Below are positions 56,381-64,000 of a stretch of 64,000 nucleotides of DNA, piece after piece. The notes under the pieces were generated by a model, which was not told the DNA's origin, ran no database searches, and saw only the letters and a program-made list of their open reading frames with translations. Every line of letters begins with the position of its first letter. Within the stretch, counting starts at the first letter, position 1. The translations under genes and the position numbers were made by a program. This stretch comes from Streptomyces sp. (GTDB lineage: Bacteria; Actinomycetota; Actinomycetes; Streptomycetales; Streptomycetaceae). Location of the stretch: assembly GCF_019510245.1 (NCBI RefSeq), contig NZ_JAEKKT010000127.1, positions 1 to 64,000 of the forward strand, read 5' to 3'.

Positions 56381-59038
56381 GTGAACCATCCGCTCAAAGG
56401 CGCGCTCCGCATCGCGCTCGCTGTCGGCCTCGCCCTGGCCCTCGGCCGCGTGGCACCCTTCGAGTCGCCGCCGGCCGCGGCCGCCACGTCGGCGGGGGCC
56501 ACCCCCGGCGACCCCTACCTCCTCGCTCCCACCTCGCGGACGCTCGCACCGGTCTCGGTGTACCGGACCGCCGGCTCGGTGAGCGACCCCACCCATGTGC
56601 TGTCGCACCAGGCCGCCCGGCTGAACGGCAGCGGCTCGGCCGTGACCCTGGACTTCGGCAAGGAGGTCGGCGGTATCGTCATCCTCAGTTTTTCCGGGGC
56701 GAGCAGTGCCGGGCGGAGCGTGGGGCTGGCCTTCAGCGAGTCGTCGCTGTACGTCGCCAACAGCAGCGACAACTCGGGCGGCGGTACGGACGGCGCGATC
56801 TACGCGCCGGTCAACGGCGCCGGCAGCTACGCCATGCCCGCCGACAAGCTGCGCGGCGGCTTCCGCTATCTGACGCTCTTCCTCGACTCCGGTGGCTGGG
56901 TGGACGTCAACGGCGTCTCGCTCGCGTACTCGGCCGCCCCCGGAGCCACGAATCCGGCGGCCTACCCGGACTGCTTTTACTCCAACGACACGCTGCTCAA
57001 CCGCATCTGGTACGCGGGTGCCTACACCGTCCAGATGGACACCATCGACCCGGTCCAGGGCCGGGTGTGGCCGCTGCCCTCCTCCGGCTGGGAGAACAAC
57101 GGCGTGGTGGGCGTGGGCAGCGAGGTCCTGACCGACGGCGCCAAACGGGACCGCTCCGTGTGGCCCGGCGACATGGGCATCTCCCTGCCCACGGCCTACG
57201 TCAGCACCGACGACATGACGGCCGCCCGCAACTCGCTGGCCACCGTGTACCAGATGCAACAGTCGTCGGGCGAACTCCTCTGGGCGGGACCGGAGTTCAA
57301 TTTCTTCGGCTCCGACACTTACCACATGTGGACGCTGCTCGGCACCTACACCTACTACCTGGACACCGCCGACCGGACCTGGCTCGACGGCATCTGAGCG
57401 CGGTACAAGCGCGGCGTCGACTTCATCACCGGCAAAGTCGACTCGAACGGCCTGCTCGACGTCACCGGGACCCTGGACTGGGCCCGCACCGGCCAGGGCG
57501 GGGAGAACATCGCGGCCAATGCCATGCTCTACCGGGTCCTGACCACCGGCGCGTCCCTGGCCCGCACCGAGGGCGACAGCACGCTGACGACCAGCTACGG
57601 CGACCAGGCCGCGGCGCTCAGAACGCAGATCAACTCCCGGCTGTGGGACGCGTCCACCGGCGCCTACCAGGACAACCCCACCAGCACCGTCCACCCGCAG
57701 GACGGGAACTCCCTCGCCGTCTGGTACGGCGTGACCTCCTCCGCCGCACAGGCCGACAACGTGACCGCCTACCTGCGCACCCGCTGGGGCAGCCGCGGCT
57801 CGCAGACCCCGGAGTGGAACAACAACATCTCGCCGTTCACCGGCTCCATGGAGGTCTACGCCCACCTCGCCGCCGGTGACGACACCAACGCCCTGAACCT
57901 CATCAGGACCGAGTGGGGCTTCATGCTCGACTCCCCGATCGGCACCGACAGCACGTTCTGGGAGGGGTATTCGAACCAGGGGGACGTCGGCCCCTACGGC
58001 GGCTCCTTCACCAGCATGGCGCACGGCTGGTCCACCGGTCCCCCCGGCGCGCTCACCTCCGACGTCCTGGGCATCCAGCCGACCAGCACGGGCGGCACCG
58101 CCTACCAGGTCGTCCCGCACCCCGGCGATCTCACCCACGTCGAGGGCACCCTGACCGTCGCCGCCGGAAAGACCGTCCACGTCAGCTACGGCCACCCCGC
58201 CGCCGGCAACTTCACCCTGCAGGTCGACACGGGCCCCGACACCGGCTCCACCGGGGTGATCGCCGTACCCAGGTTCGGCCGGAGCCACACGGTCACGATC
58301 AACGGCACCACCGCCTGGAACGGCACCGCCCTCACCGGCGCCACCGGCGTCGCGAGCGCGGACCAGGACGCCGACTACATCTACTTCCGCGGCGTGCAAC
58401 CCGGTTCGTACACCGTCGCCTACCCCACCACGGGCACCGTGTCTCCCGCCGAGCACACCTCTCTGCCGGGCACCTGGGCACAGTGCGCGCTGGAGAACGG
58501 CATCTGCGCCGTCTCCGGGACGCAGACCCTCGCCTTCGGCGCCCAGGGCCGGTTCGACTACCTCACCGCCACCGGAAACACCGCGTGCACGAACACGGCG
58601 TTCGGCGACGACCCGATCAGCGGCCTGGCCAAGGCCTGTTACGTCCAGCCCCCGCCGCCCACGACGAACGTCTGGGCCCCGTGCGCAGCCGAGGGCGGCA
58701 CCTGCTCCTACGCCGGCGTGATGACCGTCGCCTACGGCGCCGACGGCACGTACACCTATGCCACCGTGCCGAGCACCGCCTGCAGCAACACGGCCTTCCC
58801 CGACCCCACGCCAGGCACCGCCAAGTCCTGCTACCTGACGGCACCGCCGCCCACGTTCACGACGTGGACCACCTGCGCTGCGGAGAACGGCAGTTGCTCG
58901 TTCACCGGCACCCACGAGGTCGCCTACGGGGCCGACGGCCACTACGCCTACGGCAGCTTCACGGGCGGCACCCCCTGTGACAACGCTGTCTTCGGCGACC
59001 CCTCCGCCGGGACGGTCAAGAACTGCTACGTCCAGTAG
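56381..59038 (+). pseudogene. GH78-like alpha-L-rhamnosidase interrupted by an in-frame TGA
   Basis: ATG 56381 begins a secreted protein (signal to ~AAAAT). The six-hairpin catalytic region includes GAKRDRSVWPGDMGISL and continues after codon 339, where TGA (57395-57397) replaces an expected TGG: WLDGI-stop-ARYKRGVDF. The same frame then stays open to 59038 with ENIAANAMLYRVL and FWEGYSNQGDVGPYGGSF, so one base change explains the break. The C-terminal ~200 residues hold three Cys-rich modules (W..CA.E.G.C...G...YG..G.Y) seen in secreted actinobacterial enzymes. Total 885 sense codons. A sequencing error is possible. Confidence 0.85.
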
Positions 59039-59053
59039 CGGCAGGCATCGAGG

Positions 59054-59093
59054 AGGGCCGGTTCCCCGGGCACGCGCCCGGGGAACCGGCCCT
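59054..59093. terminator. Bidirectional terminator
   Basis: An 18-bp perfect stem runs from AGGGCCGGTT at 59054 to its complement ending GGCCCT at 59093, with a 4-nt loop. It lies between the convergent rhamnosidase and mannosidase genes. Confidence 0.88.
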
Positions 59094-59106
59094 GTCTTTG
59101 CCGGAG

Positions 59107-62100
59107 TTACTGCCCGAAGCCGTAGGCGAACAGGTGGTCGGTACCCGTGGAGCCGGTCACCGGCAGCGTCACCGACGCCACCTGCTTCGCCGGATCCAGC
59201 GCGACCTTCGTCGCGAAGACGTAGGTCTTCACGCCGTCCCGGCCCCCGCTCCCGGTGTTCCGGTAGGTGGTGGTGACGGCCGTCGTGTCACCCGGCAGCG
59301 GCTTGCTCGGGCCGCCGTTGAGCGTCCAGTCCGAGAAGCCGACCGTCGCCCGGGAGGTGGTGCCGTCGGTGTAGGTGACGGTCAGCGTGCCCGAGACCCC
59401 GCTGCCGTCGGTCGGGGCGTTGACGGCGGCGCCCAGCAGGCCCAGCGACGACCCCGAGGTGCCCGCCGGCATGGGAATCGTCTGCCCGGCCATCTCCAGG
59501 TTGTCGAGCTGACCGGACGTCACCGTCGGCCAGGTGTAGGAGATGCCGTCGACGGTGAGGGTGGAGCCGCTCGTGACGCCGGCGGCCGACAGCGCGTTCT
59601 GCGAGTAGGCCCAGCCGCCGCCGTCGAAGCCGCCCGAGTAGGTGGTGCCGTCGGGGTAGATGCCCTCGTTGGTGGCGTACGGCCACAGCGCACCGGGCTT
59701 GGCGACGGCCACGCGGAGGCTCGCCCCGGACAGTGCCGCACCCGTGCCGTGGTCGGTGAGGGCGAAGGTGACCGGGTACGTCCCCTCGCTCGCACCGGCC
59801 GTCACATGGACCTTGGCCTCGGCGCTGCCCGAGGCGGGCACCGTCAGCGAGCCGGACGCCGTGTCCAGCGTGACGCCGGAGGGCGCCGTCGCCGTCCAGT
59901 CGACCGTGACGGCCTTGCTGCCGAGGTTGGTCAGGTCGAGGGTGGCGTCATCGCCCTTGCCCGGCTGGAGGACCAGGCCGTTGCTGGGACCGGTGGCCGC
60001 CAGCACCCGGCCGCCGCCCGTGGTGTCCGACGGCGGCACCGCCGACGGTCCGGACGCCCAGGAGGTGTTCGGCTGGGTGCCGAGCGTGTATTCGAGCGTG
60101 CCCGCGCCCTTGAACTGCTGGTAGGTCAGCCAGGAGGTGTTCCAGGCCTTGCCCTTGACGTGCAGGGACTGCACGTACGGCGCGTCGGGCGCGGCCTGCG
60201 GCGCGTTGATCCGCACCGTCCTGCCGTTGCCGAGGGTCACCTGGGCGACCGGGAAAGCGGGGCTGCCGAGCACCAGGGTGTCCGTGCCCGGGGTCTCCGG
60301 GTACATGCCGAGCTCGGACCAGACGTACCAGGAGCTCATGGCGCCGAGGTCGTCGTTGCCGAACGAGCCGACCGGGGCGTTGAAGTAGAGGCCCTGCTGG
60401 GCCGCGCGGACGGCTGCCTGGGTCTTCCAGGGCTGGCCCGTGTAGTCGTACTCCCACGGGATCTCGACGCTGGGCTCGTTGCTCAGGTCGGCGTCGGTGC
60501 CGCCGGGGCTGGTGATGTCGTCGAGGAGGCTGTCCAGGTAGTCCGAGTACGCCTTGGTGCCGCCGCGGGCCTGGATGAGCTGTTGCAGGTTGAAGGGGAC
60601 CATGGGGGTGTACTGGGCGGAGGTGCCCTCCACGAAACCGTTGGACGTGCCGGGGGTGAAGCCGCCCGCGAACTGGCCGTCCTTGTTCCTGGCCTGCATG
60701 TAGCCGGTCTGCGGGTTGAAGACGTTCATCCAGTCCTGGGCACGGGTGGCGAACTTCTGGTAGACGGCCGTCCTGCCGAGCGACTTCGCGAACGCGGCGA
60801 GAGCGTAGTCGGCGCTGTCGTACTCCAGTTGGGTGGAGACCGGGCCGTAGAAGTTGCAGCAGTTGTAGTCGTTCTCGTCCAGCGGGAGGTAGCCCTTGGC
60901 GTCCCGCACCGACTCGCCGGGGCGGTCGTTGTTCGGGACGGTGGCCTCGTGCTGGAGGGCGGCGAGCGCCTTGGCGGTGTCGAAGTCCGTCGCGCCGAAG
61001 GCGTACGCGTCGGTGATGATGCCGGCGGCCGGGTCGCCGACCATCACGTAGCTCTCGCCGTTGTTGGAGGCCCACTTGGGCAGCAGGCCCGTCTGGTCGT
61101 AGCCGTTGAGCATCGAGGTGACGACGTCACTGGCGACCTTGGGTTCGACCATCGCCATCAGCTGGGTCTGGGAGCGGTAGGTGTCCCAGCCCGAGTAGTT
61201 GGCGTACTGGGCCTGCTGCCCCTTGGCCAGCTTGTGGATCTGGTTGTCCATGCCCATGTACTGGCCGTTGTCGTCGGAGAAGACGTTCGGGTGCAGCAGG
61301 GCGTGGTAGAGCGCGGTGTAGAACTGCGTCTGCTGGTCGGCGGATCCGCCGCCCACCTCGATCTTCTTCAGCACCGCGTTCCAGGCGTCGTGGTTGGCCT
61401 TCGCGACGGCGCCGACGTTCCAGTTCTTGATCTCCTTGCCGAGGTTGTCCGCCGCGTTGGCGTCGCTCGTGTACGAGATGCCGACCTTCGCCGTGACCGT
61501 GGTGTTCGCGGAGGTGTCGAAGGTCAGGTACATGCCGTTGGCGCCGGTCGTGGGCGGCTGGGCGGCCTCGGCGGCCTTGGACAGCCGGGAGGCGGCACTG
61601 GCGCCCGGGGTCGCGGAGGCCTTGGCGGAGGCCTTGGCGGGCGTCCCGTGGACCGTCGGGGCCGGCTTCGCCGGGACGGTGAAGTGCTTCTCCTTCAGCG
61701 GCTTCGAGGTGGACTCCTGCGGGGCCGGAACGACCTTGCCCGCCTTCAGTGACTTCGCGTCGGGGTTGATGGTGCCGCCGACCCAGGTGCCGCTCGCCGC
61801 GAACGGCCGGTCGAACTTGACGTCGAAGTGCAGCGTGTACCGGTTGCTCGCGCCGCAGAAGTGGCCGCTGTCGATCGCGCCGCTGATCTCCTTGCTGTTC
61901 ACCACCTGGACGCGGGTCCCGTCCACCTGGGTGGCGCCCCCGCTGAGCTTGAACAGCAGGTTCGCCTGCTGTCCCGCCGGGAAGGCGAAGGTGCCGAGCC
62001 CGGCGCGGGTGGTGTCGGTCAGCTCGGTCTTCACGCCGTTGGCGTCGGTGACCTTGTAGGACCCGACGGCGGCCTGCTCGTCGGCGTGGCTGAAGCCGAC

Positions 62101-62520
62101 CGACGTACTGCCGAGGTCGCCCGAGAGCGCGCCGGTCACCGGCAGCACGGGCAGGTCGCCCGCGACCGGGCAGCCCGGGCCCGAGACGTGGGTGAGGCTG
62201 AAGCCGGAGATCTTCTTGTCGGCGTACTCGTAGCCGCCGCCGTCGGGGCGGTTCGGCGTCGTGTCCGGACCCCACTGGACCATGCCGGCCGGCATGTCGG
62301 GGCCGGGGAAGGTGTCCACCGCACCGGAGGTGCCGATGAGGGGGTTGACGAGGGACGCGGGGTCGGTCACGAGGGCCGGCGTCCCGGCGCTCGCGGCCAG
62401 GGCGCTTCCCGTCGCCGAGAGCGGCAGGGCTGCCATGCCCAGGACGCAGACCACGGCAAGGCGTCGGCGGAATCTGGCTCGGGTGGAGGGTGGTGCGGCT
62501 GAACGTCGGGGTCTCACCAT
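59107..62520 (-). CDS. Secreted GH92 alpha-mannosidase
   Basis: 1137 residues, ATG 62520, with a Sec signal ending near SALAAS. NPLIGTSG, FPGPDMPAGMVQWGPDT and GYEYADKKISGFSLTHVSGPG open the GH92 N-terminal domain. NYSGWDTYRSQTQLMAM, NNGESYVMVGDPA, GYLPLDENDYNCCNFYGPVS and FGNDDLGAMSSWYVWSELG form the catalytic barrel. An Ala/Lys-rich insert (~275-320) splits the first domain. The last ~300 residues add an NPCBM/NEW2-like Ig region and a beta domain. GH92 enzymes are calcium-dependent exo-mannosidases, often alpha-1,2. A LacI-type operator lies upstream. Confidence 0.92.
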   Translation of the reverse strand: MVRPRRSAAPPSTRARFRRRLAVVCVLGMAALPLSATGSALAASAGTPALVTDPASLVNPLIGTSGAVDTFPGPDMPAGMVQWGPDTTPNRPDGGGYEYADKKISGFSLTHVSGPGCPVAGDLPVLPVTGALSGDLGSTSVGFSHADEQAAVGSYKVTDANGVKTELTDTTRAGLGTFAFPAGQQANLLFKLSGGATQVDGTRVQVVNSKEISGAIDSGHFCGASNRYTLHFDVKFDRPFAASGTWVGGTINPDAKSLKAGKVVPAPQESTSKPLKEKHFTVPAKPAPTVHGTPAKASAKASATPGASAASRLSKAAEAAQPPTTGANGMYLTFDTSANTTVTAKVGISYTSDANAADNLGKEIKNWNVGAVAKANHDAWNAVLKKIEVGGGSADQQTQFYTALYHALLHPNVFSDDNGQYMGMDNQIHKLAKGQQAQYANYSGWDTYRSQTQLMAMVEPKVASDVVTSMLNGYDQTGLLPKWASNNGESYVMVGDPAAGIITDAYAFGATDFDTAKALAALQHEATVPNNDRPGESVRDAKGYLPLDENDYNCCNFYGPVSTQLEYDSADYALAAFAKSLGRTAVYQKFATRAQDWMNVFNPQTGYMQARNKDGQFAGGFTPGTSNGFVEGTSAQYTPMVPFNLQQLIQARGGTKAYSDYLDSLLDDITSPGGTDADLSNEPSVEIPWEYDYTGQPWKTQAAVRAAQQGLYFNAPVGSFGNDDLGAMSSWYVWSELGMYPETPGTDTLVLGSPAFPVAQVTLGNGRTVRINAPQAAPDAPYVQSLHVKGKAWNTSWLTYQQFKGAGTLEYTLGTQPNTSWASGPSAVPPSDTTGGGRVLAATGPSNGLVLQPGKGDDATLDLTNLGSKAVTVDWTATAPSGVTLDTASGSLTVPASGSAEAKVHVTAGASEGTYPVTFALTDHGTGAALSGASLRVAVAKPGALWPYATNEGIYPDGTTYSGGFDGGGWAYSQNALSAAGVTSGSTLTVDGISYTWPTVTSGQLDNLEMAGQTIPMPAGTSGSSLGLLGAAVNAPTDGSGVSGTLTVTYTDGTTSRATVGFSDWTLNGGPSKPLPGDTTAVTTTYRNTGSGGRDGVKTYVFATKVALDPAKQVASVTLPVTGSTGTDHLFAYGFGQ

Positions 62521-62623
62521 CGGTTGCCTCCGCAGCGGTTCGTGCTTCGCACATCAGGTGTCGGCGCGCCGAAAGTCACCGGAATGCCGGCGACAGGCAA
62601 CGAATCCGGTCGCTCCCACGGCC

Positions 62624-62680
62624 TGACAACGTTGCCATGCACGAGAGTTGAGTGAAACGCCTGTGCTTGCGGCGTGTCAA
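62624..62680 (-). promoter_or_regulatory. Promoter with LacI-type operator for the GH92 gene
   Basis: TGACAACGTTGCCA (62624-62637) is a near-perfect palindrome centred on AACGTT, the pattern of LacI-family operators. Upstream on the minus strand TTGACA (62675-62680) could be the -35 box, with TTCACT ~18 bp away as a weak -10. No LacI gene is in the window near it. Confidence 0.5.
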
Positions 62681-62781
62681 CGAGGTCAACAAGACTTTCT
62701 GGTCGCGAAGTTCACGAAGAGTCGTACGCCGGGCTCGATGCCCGTGTTGCTTGCGCGAGTTACGGCTCCCCGGCAACGCCC

Positions 62782-63435
62782 CTACAGCCCCCGGGTGACG
62801 AGGCCGAGTGCGCCGGCGAGTTGCTCGCGGTGCCTGCGCAGCGCCTCGGGGGTGACGCCCTGCCCGGCCACGGCCCGGGCGACACCGTCGGTCGCCACCT
62901 TCAGCACGGCGCTCATGGTGGCGGCCCGCATCCGGACGTCGACCGAGTCGGCGGACTCGCCCGCGCGTTCGGCGAGCACTTCGGCGAACGTGTCCTCCGC
63001 ACGCTCCCGCAGCACCAGGTAGACGGCCCGCAGCGCCGGTTCGTCGTGGGTCAGCCGGATCACGGTGAGAACCGCCTCGGCGTCCCTGCCGGACGACGGG
63101 TCGAGGGCGGGCCGGTAGGCGGTGCGCAGGTGGTCGGTGAGGTCGACGCCGGGCGGCCAGGCGCGCAGGACCGCCCGGAAGGCCTCGATCGACTGGGTGA
63201 GCAGCGGCTCCACACAGCCCTCCTTGCTGGGGAAGCAGCGCCACAGCGTGCGCTCCGAGACGCCGGCCGCCCGCGCGATCTGCTCGCCGGAGGTGGCGGC
63301 CACGCCCTGTGCGGCGAAGAGCCGGACCGCGTGACGGGAGATGTCCAGGCGCTGCCGCTGCCGTTGCCGGTCGCTGACCGGGGGCCGTCCCCGGCGGGGC
63401 GCCATCGGGCCACTGTCCGCCGTCACGTCCTCCAT
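62782..63435 (-). CDS. TetR-family regulator
   Basis: 217 residues from ATG 63435; ATG 63405 (MAPRRGRPPVSDR) is an equally possible start. The helix-turn-helix reads SGEQIARAAGVSERTLWRCF. The C-terminal domain is helical. It is divergent from the P450 gene, with a near-perfect palindrome between them, so it probably represses both. The frame extends to 63561 over the operator, which is not a likely coding part. Confidence 0.87.
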   Translation of the reverse strand: MEDVTADSGPMAPRRGRPPVSDRQRQRQRLDISRHAVRLFAAQGVAATSGEQIARAAGVSERTLWRCFPSKEGCVEPLLTQSIEAFRAVLRAWPPGVDLTDHLRTAYRPALDPSSGRDAEAVLTVIRLTHDEPALRAVYLVLRERAEDTFAEVLAERAGESADSVDVRMRAATMSAVLKVATDGVARAVAGQGVTPEALRRHREQLAGALGLVTRGL

Positions 63436-63482
63436 CGGGTGATCCAACCACGCCGGAGCCGTGGGGCGACTGGCCGAAAACA

Positions 63483-63505
63483 TTATTGGCAGTGACTGAC
63501 AATAA
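63483..63505. promoter_or_regulatory. TetR operator between regulator and P450 genes
   Basis: TTATTGGCAGT (63483-63493) and ACTGACAATAA (63495-63505) are inverted copies with one mismatch around a central G. It lies ~50 bp from each divergent start. Confidence 0.7.
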
Positions 63506-63559
63506 AGTGTTACGGTCGAAATGCCGGAAGATCGCGTTCCGAGGTCCAGGAGGAGGACC

Positions 63560-64000
63560 ATGAACGGTGCCGCCGAGCGTTCCCGACTGCCCTTCGCACG
63601 GCCGAACGTGCTCGATCTCGCCCCCCTCTACGAGGTGCTGCGCCGGGAGGCGCCGATCACGCCGGTCACCACACCGGCCGGGGATCCGGCCTGGCTGGTC
63701 ACCCGTTTCGAGGAGGTCCGCGACCTCCTCGGCGACAAGCGGCTCGGCCGCTCCCATCCCGAGCCGGAGCGGGCGTCCCGGATCACCAGCGCCGCGGTGC
63801 AGGAGGGCCCCTCGGGCAATTACGCCACCGAGGAGGCCGACCACACCCGGATGCGCCGGCTGCTGACCCCGGCCTTCTCCGCCCGGCGCATGGTGATGCT
63901 CTCCGATCACGTACGGGAGCTGGTGGACGGCTGCATCGACCGGCTGCTCGCCGAGCGTGCCACGGCGCCGGACGGGGTGGTCGACCTGCATGCCGGGCTG
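63560..64000 (+). CDS. Cytochrome P450, N-terminal part
   Basis: ATG 63560 with AGGAGG (63551-63556). 147 codons are open to the window edge. LDLAPLYEVLRREAPITPV, AWLVTRFEEVRDLLGDKRLGRS and DHTRMRRLLTPAFSARRM (helix C, haem-propionate contact) are typical of class I bacterial P450s such as CYP105 or CYP107. The oxygen-binding threonine and haem cysteine lie outside the window. Regulation by the divergent TetR protein is likely. Confidence 0.88.
   Translation, partial: MNGAAERSRLPFARPNVLDLAPLYEVLRREAPITPVTTPAGDPAWLVTRFEEVRDLLGDKRLGRSHPEPERASRITSAAVQEGPSGNYATEEADHTRMRRLLTPAFSARRMVMLSDHVRELVDGCIDRLLAERATAPDGVVDLHAGL

Noticed and set aside
57395..57397. TGA as selenocysteine codon in the rhamnosidase-like gene
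   Set aside because: The position reads as Trp in context, and the enzyme class needs no redox residue there. A nonsense change or a base error is simpler.

Overview
The window looks like chromosomal DNA of a Streptomyces or close relative. It has very high GC, GC-rich third codon positions, GTG/TTG starts, many TetR/ROK-type regulators, Tat and lipoprotein signals, many secreted glycoside hydrolases, and a chitinase promoter carrying a DasR-like box. The gene set around the GTP cyclohydrolase II resembles the SCO6650-SCO6655 neighbourhood of S. coelicolor, from memory. No tRNA, rRNA, CRISPR array or complete insertion sequence was seen.

Left part (1-20 kb): the end of glucose-6-phosphate isomerase, a 6-phosphogluconate dehydrogenase and a histidine phosphatase. 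Next comes a galactan-use locus: ROK repressor, secreted GH30 with a ricin-type lectin domain, ABC importer of one binding lipoprotein and two permeases, and GH2 beta-galactosidase. After a membrane GT39-type mannosyltransferase follows a quinate/shikimate catabolic set: 3-dehydroshikimate dehydratase, NAD-type shikimate/quinate dehydrogenase, TetR regulator and MHS-type importer. Operator-like palindromes lie in both promoter regions of that set. A fatty acid desaturase closes the part.

Middle (20-41 kb): a surface-glycan locus in two divergent arms holds UDP-GlcNAc 2-epimerase (WecB type), UDP-sugar dehydrogenase (WecC type), several glycosyltransferases, a methyltransferase and an unrecognised coiled-coil protein. 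After three small enzymes comes the most interesting region. It has a GTP cyclohydrolase II with Met at the switch position that makes FAPy instead of APy, and a creatininase-family protein (the family of the archaeal FAPy deformylase ArfB). It also has a 6-pyruvoyl-tetrahydropterin-synthase-fold protein that has lost its catalytic residues, a GT4, a methyltransferase, a UPF0104 membrane protein, an MDR dehydrogenase and a CDP-alcohol phosphotransferase. Four of these genes overlap by 4 nt. Next to it a FAD oxidoreductase is broken by a segment carrying what looks like the 3' end (TnpB tail, omegaRNA and right end) of an IS200/IS605 element.

Right part (41-64 kb): a YcnI-like copper protein with a His/Met-rich membrane protein, a quinone oxidoreductase with its TetR regulator, and a GH1 beta-glucosidase with its ABC importer. 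An EF-G paralogue follows, inactivated by a frameshifting deletion. A run of secreted enzymes follows: metallophosphoesterase with a LamG-like domain, GH18 chitinase, a GH78-like rhamnosidase interrupted by one TGA codon, and GH92 alpha-mannosidase. The window ends with a TetR gene divergent from a truncated cytochrome P450. Three genes of this window are therefore broken, each by a different kind of lesion.
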